A stretch of 43,087 nt of DNA from Planctomycetota bacterium (GTDB lineage Bacteria; Planctomycetota; Phycisphaerae; SM23-33): the NCBI GenBank assembly GCA_024275995.1, contig JAJRYB010000126.1:1-43087 (forward strand), given 5' to 3'. The first letter of the stretch is position 1, and each line of letters begins with the position of its first letter. Under the pieces are notes generated by a model, which saw only the letters and a program-made list of their open reading frames with translations, was not told the origin of the DNA and did not search any database. The translations under genes were made by a program, and so were the position numbers. Positions 8,770-16,757 of this stretch are shown piece after piece.

Positions 8770-10662
8770 TTAATCCATGAATTTCCTGTGCCACAGTTCC
8801 AGGCACAGCGCCCCCCACAGCGACCTGCTGAACGGACGCGCAGAACCGATCGTCTTGTCGATTACTTTCGGATCGAACAGGCCGCGCTCACGGGCATGCT
8901 TTGAGGTCAGCACGTCCGCGACGAAATCCCTCAGGCCGTCGGACGCCCACCGGCTGAACGGGACGGGAAAGCCCATCTTGTCCGTGCGGGCGAGGATCTC
9001 TTGCGGAGCTATTCCATCCACCGCGCGGCGCAGCAGGTGTTTGAGGCGTCCATCGCGGAACTTTACGACGGGCGGTACTGCCGCCATAAGCTCCACCAGG
9101 CGGTGGTCAAGCAGTGGAACGCGGGATTCCAGCCCCCACGCCATGGAAGTGCGGTCCTCCACGTGCAACAGTGACTGGAGATGCGTCTTTACGTCGAACG
9201 CGAAGATGCGGTTGATCATCGCTTTCGCGCCGTGTGCGTCGAAGATAGCCTCGAACTCGCCGAACGTTTTCTCCCTATCGCGGGGCGCGTCCGTCGTGAG
9301 CAGCTCGCGGCAATCGGAGAAGCGGTCCATCAGCGAGAAATAGCGTCGCGCCGGTTTCTCGAACAGGCCTTCGCGCCAGAACGACTTTACCATCGGCCCG
9401 TACTTCGCCAGCGCCGGCAGGCTGGGGATGATGGTCTCCAGCGTCGCGACGTATTTCGCCGCCTGCGCGGTATTTTCGATGGCGCCTTTTATGCACTCCT
9501 CCAGGTACGCCAGCAGGTAGCGGACGTATCCGATGAACAGCTCGTCGCCGCCCTGTCCGCCGAGGACTACCTTTACGTGCCCGGCGGCCAGTTTCGACAC
9601 GAAGAACTGCGGGAACACACCTGGCCCGGCGGCCGGGGTGTCCATGTGCCAGATTATCTTTTCGATGGAGTTCGTGAAGTCATCGCAGGTGAGATACGTT
9701 TCAAAGTTTTCCGTGTTCGCTTGGCGCGCGGCGATACGTGCGAACGGCGTTTCGTCGAAAAGCTCCCCCTCGTCGAAAGCGCCCGTAAATGTTTTAAGCG
9801 TCGCATCGCCCATAAGTTGCCGTGCGAGCGAGACGATCGCAGCCGAGTCCAACCCGCCGGAGAGGTGCGCCCCCAGCGGAACGTCGGACCGCAGCCGCAG
9901 GCGAACCGCGTCGGATAGCAGCCCGCCAAGTCGCCCGACGAACCAATCCTCGTCGTGGGCGGCGTCGAGGTCGAACGAGATGTCCCAGAATCGTCGAATC
10001 CGCGGCGCATCACCGGGGCGGATCAGCATATTGCAACCGGGCTCCAGCTTGCTCACGGACTTGAACAACGTGCGGTCCGACAGCGTGAACTGGAACGTGA
10101 GGTATTGACGCATGGCGTTCTCGTCGACCATCGCGTCGGCGGTTTTCGCAGCCAGGAGCGCCTTGATCTCCGAAGCGAACGAAAACGTCCGTCCGTCCCA
10201 CGCATAGTAGAAGGGTTTGATCCCCAGGCGGTCGCGCGAGCAGAAAAGCAGTTTCTCCCGCGCGTCCCAGACGGCAAACGCCCACATGCCGTTGAATCGC
10301 TCGACACAATCGGGCCCCCATTGCTCGTATGCGTGGACGATAACCTCGGTATCGCTCCGGGTGCGGAAGACGTGCCCGCGGCTGCGCAGCTCGTCCGCAA
10401 GCTCGCCGTAGTTGTATATGCACCCGTTGAAGACTATCCAGACGCTCTCATCTTCGTTGGCGAGTGGCTGGTGTCCCCCTTCCGGGTCGATTACCGCCAG
10501 GCGTCGATGCCCCAGGCCCAGCACGCCGTCGAGCGCGACGAAAGTACCCTCGTCGTCCGGCCCGCGATGCGAGATCACCTCCAGCATCGACGCCAGAGTT
10601 TCCGGCAGGCGACGTCGATCGTTCGGAGTTTTTGGATTAAGTACTCCCGCGATTCCGCACAT
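8770..10662 (-). CDS. asnB: Asparagine synthetase (glutamine-hydrolysing)
   Basis: 630 residues, full length for the family. It starts MCGIAGVL, so Cys2 is the free N-terminal nucleophile of a class II glutamine amidotransferase after Met removal. SHRGPDDEG, FNGCIYNYGEL and NGMWAFA are typical of the glutaminase domain. The synthetase domain has the PP-loop SGGLDS at 268-273 and the conserved GGQGGDELFIGY segment. The enzyme makes asparagine from aspartate, glutamine and ATP. Paralogues also modify cell-surface sugars or peptides, and no asparagine-pathway neighbour is present to decide. The stop lies four bases from the stop of the convergent SecA-like gene. The start is preceded by AGGGAAGG, which sits inside a perfect hairpin (separate entry). 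Confidence 0.95.
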   Translation of the reverse strand: MCGIAGVLNPKTPNDRRRLPETLASMLEVISHRGPDDEGTFVALDGVLGLGHRRLAVIDPEGGHQPLANEDESVWIVFNGCIYNYGELADELRSRGHVFRTRSDTEVIVHAYEQWGPDCVERFNGMWAFAVWDAREKLLFCSRDRLGIKPFYYAWDGRTFSFASEIKALLAAKTADAMVDENAMRQYLTFQFTLSDRTLFKSVSKLEPGCNMLIRPGDAPRIRRFWDISFDLDAAHDEDWFVGRLGGLLSDAVRLRLRSDVPLGAHLSGGLDSAAIVSLARQLMGDATLKTFTGAFDEGELFDETPFARIAARQANTENFETYLTCDDFTNSIEKIIWHMDTPAAGPGVFPQFFVSKLAAGHVKVVLGGQGGDELFIGYVRYLLAYLEECIKGAIENTAQAAKYVATLETIIPSLPALAKYGPMVKSFWREGLFEKPARRYFSLMDRFSDCRELLTTDAPRDREKTFGEFEAIFDAHGAKAMINRIFAFDVKTHLQSLLHVEDRTSMAWGLESRVPLLDHRLVELMAAVPPVVKFRDGRLKHLLRRAVDGIAPQEILARTDKMGFPVPFSRWASDGLRDFVADVLTSKHARERGLFDPKVIDKTIGSARPFSRSLWGALCLELWHRKFMD

Positions 10663-10666
10663 GCAG

Positions 10667-10703
10667 CGTTACCTTCCCTGAGTGTCTTCGAGGGAAGGTA
10701 ACG
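10667..10703 (-). promoter_or_regulatory. Perfect hairpin covering the asnB ribosome binding site
   Basis: CGTTACCTTCCCT (10667-10679) and AGGGAAGGTAACG (10691-10703) are exact reverse complements, 13 bp with an 11-base loop. On the minus strand the 3' arm contains AGGGAAGG, nine bases before the asnB ATG, so in RNA the whole Shine-Dalgarno would be paired. There is no T-run after the stem on the minus strand and only TTTGT on the plus strand, so it does not look like an intrinsic terminator. A translational switch or a protein-binding operator are both possible. Confidence 0.75.
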
Positions 10704-10755
10704 TTTGTCCGTTCCGGATGCAGCAGTATTTTCGTCTGCCTCGTAGCGGAAACGC

Positions 10756-11367
10756 TTATTTCAGCGTATCGCCGGTGGACTTTTTCAGGGCTGCATCTTT
10801 TTGCGCGTCGGTGAGTTTTTCCCATGCCATCGGGCAGCTGCCGCAGCAGAAGCCGACCTTTTGCCCGTTATACGAGCGTACAAGCGCCGCCGGAACCTTC
10901 TCGGGATCGATCTTGCCTCCCATGATAGGGCAGCGGGTGTTTACGGGGCCTTTCTTCGGCGCAGCCTTGCGCAGTTCCATCGCCTTATGTGAAGTCGCCA
11001 CCAGCTTGCGCGCCTCGGCGATCGCTTGCGAGGCGGCCTTCTTGTCGCCGGCTTTAAGAGCCCTGGATGCTTCGTCCAGGCGAATCAACGTTTTGACCAG
11101 GTAGCCACTGATTTTCGCCGGTTTGCTCGCGGCGCACGTTGCACAGGGTTTCCCGGCTGCGCATACGGCGCACTTGGACTTTGCCATCTTGGCGGAGGCG
11201 CCAGTCATAGGGTGCTTTGCATGGGATGCGGTGTTTGGGCCGCTACAGGAACTGCCGATACAGCGGCCGGTACGTGGCGCGTCTTCGCCTGCCAGAGATG
11301 TCAACCCAGCCGCGGCGATCGCTACCACCGCCACTGCTCCCAGAACCAGTATTCGCGTGTGTGTCAT
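10756..11367 (-). CDS. Exported Cys-rich protein with YHS-like metal-binding domain
   Basis: 203 residues from the ATG at 11367, starting MTHTRILVLGAVAVVAIAAA, a signal peptide or membrane anchor. The middle has a cysteine cluster CAVCAAGKPCATC (66-78), then a charged helical part. The C-terminus resembles a YHS or TRASH-type metal-binding domain: NTRCPIMGGKID (143-154) and YNGQKVGFCCGSCPMAWEKL (166-185). Such domains bind heavy metals, often copper. An in-frame ATG at 11421 would add 18 residues but coincides with the expected transcription start of the ECF-type promoter upstream; AAAGGAAC lies at proper distance from 11367, so I prefer that start. Promoter sharing with the sigma gene and nearness of a metal ATPase suggest a periplasmic metal-binding function. 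The metal is not known. Confidence 0.78.
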   Translation of the reverse strand: MTHTRILVLGAVAVVAIAAAGLTSLAGEDAPRTGRCIGSSCSGPNTASHAKHPMTGASAKMAKSKCAVCAAGKPCATCAASKPAKISGYLVKTLIRLDEASRALKAGDKKAASQAIAEARKLVATSHKAMELRKAAPKKGPVNTRCPIMGGKIDPEKVPAALVRSYNGQKVGFCCGSCPMAWEKLTDAQKDAALKKSTGDTLK

Positions 11368-11427
11368 CCTTTTTGTTCCTTTCGTAGGGATTCTTCGCCC
11401 GACCTCTAATGGTCGGAACATCGTATA

Positions 11428-11453
11428 AACGGAGCAGGCGTCGCATCGGTTCC
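11428..11453 (-). promoter_or_regulatory. ECF sigma-type promoter for the YHS-like gene
   Basis: On the minus strand GGAACC (11453-11448), 16 bases, then CGTT (11431-11428). The same boxes and exact spacing precede the ECF sigma gene at 12903-12928. The form agrees with the published SigR/SigH-type consensus GGAAY-N18-GTT. Expected transcription start is about 11421, giving a leader of about 53 bases before the ATG at 11367. Confidence 0.7.
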
Positions 11454-11531
11454 CGAAAATTTATTGATGTTCGTATTGTGAATGTAATCTCCGGTGCCCG
11501 CCGACGTGGAAAACAGCGTGAAATATCCGGG

Positions 11532-12323
11532 TTAGCCCTTGGCGATGGCGAGAATGTGATCGACGATTTTGAAGAGTTCCTCGTGAGGGACCTCTCCGAC
11601 GATGCAATAGGTCAGACCGTTCAGGCGAAAAGCGGCGATTCTGCAGGTTTTATACTTGCACCACCACAGGTCCCGCCCGTTTCGCCTACCCTTGTGTTTC
11701 AGGTCCATATCGTCAGGGGAATCCGGCGTTACCACGACGGAAACGATCTTTCCGCTTTGCGTCTGGAGAACGTAACATCCGACGTTTCGTCCGCAGAACT
11801 TCTCCATGTCGCAGGCGACGAGCAGGTGCACCTCGTTGCAGCAGTCGGGAATGACGATATCGGAGCCGAGTTTTTTCCTCAACCAGGCGCTGGCCTTGTT
11901 CATGTCCTTGCACTTGCAGGCGCATGCGTGGTCCGTCCGGTCGATCCCCTTGTGGCGCAGGTGGATTTTAGCCAGTTCGGACCGCGCCGCCATCGCCGGT
12001 TCAGGTCCACCGGTGTTGAACAGGGGGATAATACCGGCAGCTATCAGCACCGCCGCCGCTGCGGCGAGCGGAACGAATATCCGCATCGTCCTGTATACCC
12101 GACGACGCCGGCCCGATGCCTTGCCCCGCTCGGCGCGAATTGCGGACAGGACGCGGTTTTTCAGGTTGTCACCGGCAGTGACGGAAGCAAAACTCGAGCG
12201 CAGACGCCTGCGGACCGCACGCATCCGGGAAAGATACCGACGGTCCCGCTCGTCCATTTCTTCCGGCTCGGATGCCGAACCCTGAAGAATATCCTCGATC
12301 TGTTCGTCGGTAAGGCGTTTCAT
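11532..12323 (-). CDS. Membrane-bound Cys/His-rich putative anti-sigma factor
   Basis: 263 residues. The N-terminal 78 residues are charged and probably cytoplasmic, a single hydrophobic helix spans about 81-102 (RIFVPLAAAAAVLIAAGI), and the remaining 160 residues would be extracytoplasmic. That part is unusually rich in Cys and His: HACACKCK (132-139), PDCCNEVH, CDMEKFCGRNVGC and WWCKYKTC. The reading frame overlaps the upstream ECF sigma gene by four bases (ATGA), the standard sigma/anti-sigma arrangement, which is the main reason for the call. No HXXXCXXC zinc anti-sigma motif is seen in the N-terminal part. The Cys-rich outer domain could sense metal or oxidants. I do not recognise a named family. 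Confidence 0.7.
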   Translation of the reverse strand: MKRLTDEQIEDILQGSASEPEEMDERDRRYLSRMRAVRRRLRSSFASVTAGDNLKNRVLSAIRAERGKASGRRRRVYRTMRIFVPLAAAAAVLIAAGIIPLFNTGGPEPAMAARSELAKIHLRHKGIDRTDHACACKCKDMNKASAWLRKKLGSDIVIPDCCNEVHLLVACDMEKFCGRNVGCYVLQTQSGKIVSVVVTPDSPDDMDLKHKGRRNGRDLWWCKYKTCRIAAFRLNGLTYCIVGEVPHEELFKIVDHILAIAKG

Positions 12324-12895
12324 TGTTCGCGTTCCATGAAGCCCAGGTTCTTCGCGTGGGCCATAAGCCTGTCTCTAAGTCTTGCGCGTGCCCGACTGGT
12401 GCGACTTTTTACGGTTCCGACGGCAACACTGGTTATCCCGGCGACTTCTTCCTGACTGAGGCCCTCGACGTCCGTCAGGAACAGTGAAAGGCGCTGGTCG
12501 TCCGGAAGTTCCTTCATTGCCGAGATGACCTGTTCGTCGGAAAAATTCTCAATAATGTCCTCGGCGTTGGACCATACGGTCTGCTCGGGTTTTTCCGGTT
12601 CGGCGAGAAGCTGCTCGTCCGCCGGAACGCTCGGTCCCGTTACTTTTCGGTGGCGGAGCTGATCGATCCACGTATTGTGCAGAATTCGCATCATCCATGC
12701 CTTGCAGTTCGTACCCGTCCGAAAAGACTTGAAGCGTCCAAGCGCCTTGAGGTACGTAATTTGCACAAGGTCTTCCGCCTGCTGCCGGTTTCGACAAATG
12801 GCGACGGCTGCTCTGAACATGGCGTCCAGATGCGGAAGTGCTTCGGATTCAAAGTCCTTCGTATCGGCCATCGAAGCCGCGGCGCTATTCGCCAC
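12320..12895 (-). CDS. ECF-type RNA polymerase sigma factor
   Basis: 191 residues. Region 2 reads AICRNRQQAEDLVQITYLKA and KAWMMRILHNTWID; region 4 reads MKELPDDQRLSLFLTDVEGL, SQEEVAGITSVAVGTVKSR and SRARARLRDRL, with no region 3. This is a standard group 4 sigma factor. The GTG at 12895 is directly preceded by GAAAGG, leaving no spacing; the in-frame ATG at 12871 has no clear ribosome binding site but fits the ECF-type promoter found just upstream, which would otherwise give an almost leaderless message. The start is therefore uncertain by eight residues. The downstream gene overlaps and is its likely anti-sigma factor. The same promoter pattern before its own gene and the YHS-like gene suggests positive autoregulation and defines at least two targets. 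Confidence 0.93.
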   Translation of the reverse strand: MANSAAASMADTKDFESEALPHLDAMFRAAVAICRNRQQAEDLVQITYLKALGRFKSFRTGTNCKAWMMRILHNTWIDQLRHRKVTGPSVPADEQLLAEPEKPEQTVWSNAEDIIENFSDEQVISAMKELPDDQRLSLFLTDVEGLSQEEVAGITSVAVGTVKSRTSRARARLRDRLMAHAKNLGFMEREQ

Positions 12896-12902
12896 CCTTT
12901 CG

Positions 12903-12928
12903 AACGGTTAAAGAGACGGGATGGTTCC
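12903..12928 (-). promoter_or_regulatory. ECF sigma-type autoregulatory promoter
   Basis: On the minus strand GGAACC (12928-12923), 16 bases, then CGTT (12906-12903), about seven bases before the GTG at 12895. Both boxes and the spacing are identical to the element at 11428-11453, and in both an extra G precedes the -35 box (GGGAACC). Two occurrences upstream of two neighbouring, functionally related genes make chance unlikely. Confidence 0.72.
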
Positions 12929-12979
12929 CTGCTGAAGGTGCTATTTTTATTTCATCGTAGCGTAGCTTGCAACGATAAG

Positions 12980-13010
12980 CGGGGCCCGCCGCGTCGGCGA
13001 ACGGGCCCCG
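12980..13010 (-). terminator. GC-rich hairpin after the SH3 protein gene
   Basis: CGGGGCCCG (12980-12988) and CGGGCCCCG (13002-13010) form a 9-bp stem with a 13-base loop, 23 bases beyond the stop of the SH3-domain gene. On the minus strand the following bases are CTTATCGTTG, so there is no real U-tract. It may act as a weak or factor-assisted terminator separating this gene from the sigma operon. Confidence 0.5.
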
Positions 13011-13033
13011 AAAGCGATCGGCGGTTTCCGGCG

Positions 13034-14515
13034 TCAGTCGTACTCTTTTTCGTCCACGGGTTCTTCAGCCGGCTGGGTTTCGGGCTTGACCATCTCCAAT
13101 CCCGTAGCGGGAAGAGTGGTGGGAACCGGCTTTTCCACCGGTATGGTTGTCGGCTGAGGCTCGGGTACCGGTTGAGGCTGTGGTTCCGGTTTCGGCTCGG
13201 GCTTAGGCTCGGGCGCCGGCTGGGGTTTGGGTTCCGGTTCCGGTTTCGGCTGGGGCTGCGGTGCCGGTTTGACAACCTCGATAGGTTTGGGTCTGGGTGG
13301 AAGAGGCATGATAACGGGCTTGGGGGGCGCGGGAATAGTGGCGTCCTGCGCGAGGACGACAATCCGGCTGGCTTCCACGACGTCCAGCGCCAGGTTACGA
13401 TCGTAAACCGCTTTCCCCACCACGCCGACGTGCTTTCCGACGAACGTGCCAAGGTTCAGCACGCCCGTGGTGCACTGGATATAGGCATTGATGCGCCCGC
13501 TCTTGACATCCCGGACGATGAAACGCCTGGGGGCGGTCGGTCCACCGGTGAAGATTTCGCTGGCGGCGAGCACGCCCTGTGCGGCGTAGCTTTCAGCAGG
13601 AAGCCTAACCGTCGTGACGCTGTCGGCCTGCGTTCGCTCCGCCTCGAACTGGCGCGACTTCTGCGTAGTGTCGTCAACGAGGGCTTCGATGGCCTTGATG
13701 TCCTTCGCCTGCTGGATGGCGGCCTGGAGAAATTGCACACGCGCGTCGACGTAAGGCTTGAGAGAACTGTTCGGCGCGATCCTGATCGCACGATACTTCG
13801 CGAGCAGACCCGCAAGGTCGCGAACGTCGACGGGCTTGGCGTACTCGCCCTTGAGGGCGGCTTCCGCCTTCCGGAACGACGCGAGCGCCGCGGTGAACTC
13901 CTTGTCGTCCTCGGGCGGAATTACGTTCCGAATGACGCGTCGCGTGGTGGGCGCGCGTGCCGGGGAACTCGTCGCAACGGGCAGAGGCGCCGCTGCCGGT
14001 CCCGTCGTGGGGATAGGCGACTGGAGGCGTTTGACGAACTGTGCGGAGATGGAATAGTACGCACCGGCCGGTGGCACGATCCTGTACCATGTGCCGTACT
14101 TGTCCGTGAGTTTCCCGAGGATCTGCACCTTGTCACCCCGGTTGAGGCGGTAGTGGATCTGCGAAAATCCGCCCTCGACCAGGGGCCCGCCCGCGCGTAC
14201 GTGCACCTTGTCGCCGCTGACCGTGCCTGTACGTCCGCCTTCGTCGGGCTTGACGTACTGCGTGCTGATAACGCTGAAGCAGTCGCTCGGTGGGAGAATC
14301 TCCAGCCAGGCTTCCCGGACCTTCACGACCGTGACCTTGTCCGGGTAGTTAAGCTTGGTGCAGGGGTAGTAGTTCGATCCCGGTCCGCTGCGGACGTAAA
14401 CGTTGGTCCCGCTTACGACGCCGATCCAGGGTTTTTCGCTTTCGCCGGAACTCTGGGCGCCGGCGGTGGCGCAAATGCCCGCAATGCAAAGCAGCAACAT
14501 TGCCCTTGATGCCAT
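13034..14515 (-). CDS. Exported SH3-domain protein with proline-rich C-terminus
   Basis: 493 residues. Residues 1-20 are a signal peptide (LLLCIAGICATAGA). Two bacterial SH3-type repeats follow: GTNVYVRSGPGSNYYP (about 36-51) and GDKVHVRAGG with DKVQILGKL and TWYRIVPP (about 100-155). A helical middle part (about 205-310) precedes a small beta-rich domain (RRFIVRDVKSGRINAYIQC). The last 110 residues are a low-complexity tail of P, E, K and Q, typical of wall- or periplasm-spanning linkers. Such SH3 domains usually bind peptidoglycan or other envelope ligands. It lies upstream of the ECF sigma gene on the same strand, separated by the hairpin at 12980, and divergent from the metal ATPase. No GGAACC-type promoter is visible upstream. 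Function unknown. Confidence 0.8.
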   Translation of the reverse strand: MASRAMLLLCIAGICATAGAQSSGESEKPWIGVVSGTNVYVRSGPGSNYYPCTKLNYPDKVTVVKVREAWLEILPPSDCFSVISTQYVKPDEGGRTGTVSGDKVHVRAGGPLVEGGFSQIHYRLNRGDKVQILGKLTDKYGTWYRIVPPAGAYYSISAQFVKRLQSPIPTTGPAAAPLPVATSSPARAPTTRRVIRNVIPPEDDKEFTAALASFRKAEAALKGEYAKPVDVRDLAGLLAKYRAIRIAPNSSLKPYVDARVQFLQAAIQQAKDIKAIEALVDDTTQKSRQFEAERTQADSVTTVRLPAESYAAQGVLAASEIFTGGPTAPRRFIVRDVKSGRINAYIQCTTGVLNLGTFVGKHVGVVGKAVYDRNLALDVVEASRIVVLAQDATIPAPPKPVIMPLPPRPKPIEVVKPAPQPQPKPEPEPKPQPAPEPKPEPKPEPQPQPVPEPQPTTIPVEKPVPTTLPATGLEMVKPETQPAEEPVDEKEYD

Positions 14516-14601
14516 GATGCGCTCCTTATTGTCGTTCGTATCCCAAGGCCGACGTTATCATTTCGCCACACCCCTGTCAACACCACTGATAATTCCAAAG
14601 G

Positions 14602-14632
14602 TTGCATTCTCATATCGAAACACTTATATAAT
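14602..14632 (+). promoter_or_regulatory. Possible sigma70-type promoter of the metal ATPase gene
   Basis: TTGCAT (14602-14607) and a perfect TATAAT (14627-14632) lie in the AT-rich part of the 237-base divergent intergenic region. The spacing is 19 bases, longer than ideal. The implied leader to the ATG at 14753 is about 115 bases. The rest of the intergenic region shows no known riboswitch or operator that I can name. Confidence 0.4.
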
Positions 14633-14752
14633 CGCGATTTCCGCAGAACCTGTCGCGTTCGGCCGGCGTAGGAATTTCCGACGGTCTCGGCGCGATGGAG
14701 TTCTCTGCACGCAATAGAGCGCACCTCAATATTTTTCGTGGAGCACCACACG

Positions 14753-16753
14753 ATGGCGCATAATTTACTGAAGCACTCGGTTGACCGTGAAACCGGAAGG
14801 ACCGGCGTCCTGATCCTCGGGATTCTCGTCGGGGGCGTATTTGTGCTGGCATCTTATATTGCGGACTTTGTATTCGCGGGATACGCCGAGCCGGACGGAA
14901 AGAACTTCTACAGCGACATCATGGCGTTGAGCGGTGCAATCCTGCTGGGACTTCCAATTATCATCCACGCCGCGCGGGAGCTTTTCCACGGCCACACGCA
15001 CATGGACGAACTGGTCGCACTGTCGGTAATCGCGGCGATCGCGGCGATAGATTACAAGATCGCGGGCGTCGTGGCGTTCTTCCTGCTCCTGGCGAACCTG
15101 ATCGAAACCCGAACCGCCCTGGGGGCGAGGGCGAGTATCGAAGAGTTGGTGAAACTTTCGCCCACCAAGGCGCATCTTCTCGATGCGTCCGGAACGGAGC
15201 GGCTGGTCGATCCGCGCGATCTGAAAAGCGGCGACGTCGTACGCGTCCGGCCGGGCGATAATATACCCGTCGACGGAGATATTGTTTCCGGGCAATCGTC
15301 GGTGAACCAGGCGAACGTTACGGGCGAATCGATTCCGGTGGACAAGGTCGTCGGTGACGAGGTGTTCTCCGGAACGAACAACCTTTCCGGATCGATCGAC
15401 GTTCGCGTGACACGCGTCGGGGCGGACACTACGCTCGGAAAGGTGCAGGAGCTCATCCTCCAGGCGGAAAAAACCCGCATTCCGATCAGCCGGCTCATAG
15501 ATCGATACGCCGGATATTACACGCCGACGATCCTGATGATCGTGGCGACGGTACTGTTCTTCACTCGGGACACGCCCGGCTCGCTGGAACGCGCGGTTTC
15601 CATGCTTGTACTGGCCTGCCCCTGCGCTTTGATCCTTGCCGTTCCCACGTCGATGGTGGCGGCGCTTTCCTGTGCCGCGAGGCTGGGAATTCTGATCAAG
15701 GACGTCTCGAACCTGGAGACGGCGAGGAACCTCTCGGCCTTCGTGTTCGATAAAACCGGAACGCTGACGACGGGCGAGCTGTCCGTGACGCGCATGATGC
15801 CCGCGCCAAACGTGGACGGGGCGGAACTTCTGGCAACGGCGGCATCGGCGGAGTGCCTCTCGAAACATCCGGTCGCCAAGGCGGTGGTCGCCATGGCGAA
15901 AAAAGCCCGCCTGGACCTGGACCGGCCGGAGAACTTCGAGGAAATCACCGGGATGGGCGTTCGCGCCACCGTCGGCGGGAAGAGCGTTCTTCTGGGTCGC
16001 AAGAGCTGGCTGAGCGAGCGGGGTGTCGACTTTGCGAACATCAGCGACGCCAAATACGACGAACCGGAAGGCCTGAGCACGCTCTACGTGGTTCGCGACG
16101 GGCGTGTGCTCGGATGGATCGGCCTGGAGGACCGCACGCGAGACGAAGCCCGTAAGGCGCTGGACGATCTGCGGGAATGCGATATTCGCGACCTTGTCAT
16201 GGTGACCGGCGACCGCTGGTCCGTCGCGCGAAGGGTCGCTGCCGACATGGGATGCACCGAGGTGCAGGCGGAGGTGCTTCCCGGACACAAGCTCGACCTG
16301 GTGGCGGCGCTGAAGGCGGAAGGAAAGTGTGTCGCGGTCGTGGGCGACGGCGTGAACGACGCGCCCGCGCTGGCGGCGGGGGACCTCTCGATTGCGATGG
16401 GCGCGGCCGGCAGCGACGTTGCGATCAACTCGGCTACGATAGTGCTTATGAATAACGATCTGCGCCGCCTGCCGTTCCTGATTCGTCTTTCCCGCAGGAC
16501 GATGCGTGTGATCCATCAAAACCTGCTCTTCGGCGTAGCGTTCATCGTTGCGATGCTGATCTTCGGAGGTATGGGTTACATTTCTCCGGTCATGGCTGCG
16601 GTCCTGCACATGGTGGCGGCGACGATTGTGATTTTCAACAGCGCACGACTGGTGCGGTTCGGTGAGGAACTCCACGAGGAAAAATCGGACGAGCCTTCTC
16701 CCGCGAGGACAAGACTGGAGCACGTACCGGCGGCACAGCCGGCATCTACGTAG
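14753..16753 (+). CDS. Heavy-metal P1B-type ATPase without N-terminal metal-binding domain
   Basis: 666 residues from the ATG at 14753, which has GGAG nine bases upstream; a GTG at 14738 is in frame but overlaps that site. Motifs in order: TGES (190-193) in the actuator domain, the membrane metal site CPC (289-291) in ACPCALILAVP, the phosphorylated Asp333 in DKTGTLT, the HP pair in LSKHPVAKA, GDGVNDAPAL in the hinge, and the last helix with HMVAAT...NSARL (His619). There is no HMA domain at the N-terminus. The last-helix signature is not that of copper (MxxSS) or zinc (DxG) pumps; the His sits where cobalt-type P1B-4 pumps have HEGGT. The pump exports or imports a metal ion across the inner membrane. 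Metal unassigned. Confidence 0.93.
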   Translation: MAHNLLKHSVDRETGRTGVLILGILVGGVFVLASYIADFVFAGYAEPDGKNFYSDIMALSGAILLGLPIIIHAARELFHGHTHMDELVALSVIAAIAAIDYKIAGVVAFFLLLANLIETRTALGARASIEELVKLSPTKAHLLDASGTERLVDPRDLKSGDVVRVRPGDNIPVDGDIVSGQSSVNQANVTGESIPVDKVVGDEVFSGTNNLSGSIDVRVTRVGADTTLGKVQELILQAEKTRIPISRLIDRYAGYYTPTILMIVATVLFFTRDTPGSLERAVSMLVLACPCALILAVPTSMVAALSCAARLGILIKDVSNLETARNLSAFVFDKTGTLTTGELSVTRMMPAPNVDGAELLATAASAECLSKHPVAKAVVAMAKKARLDLDRPENFEEITGMGVRATVGGKSVLLGRKSWLSERGVDFANISDAKYDEPEGLSTLYVVRDGRVLGWIGLEDRTRDEARKALDDLRECDIRDLVMVTGDRWSVARRVAADMGCTEVQAEVLPGHKLDLVAALKAEGKCVAVVGDGVNDAPALAAGDLSIAMGAAGSDVAINSATIVLMNNDLRRLPFLIRLSRRTMRVIHQNLLFGVAFIVAMLIFGGMGYISPVMAAVLHMVAATIVIFNSARLVRFGEELHEEKSDEPSPARTRLEHVPAAQPAST

Positions 16754-16757
16754 GATC

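Noticed and set aside
10667-10703. Intrinsic terminator of the YHS-like gene
   Set aside because: The stem is strong but no U-tract follows on either strand; the overlap with the asnB ribosome binding site is a better explanation.
12650-14509. A 619-codon plus-strand frame opposite the SH3 protein gene
   Set aside because: Arg/Gly-rich translation produced by the complementary strand of the Pro-rich tail; the opposite strand has a signal peptide and SH3 domains.
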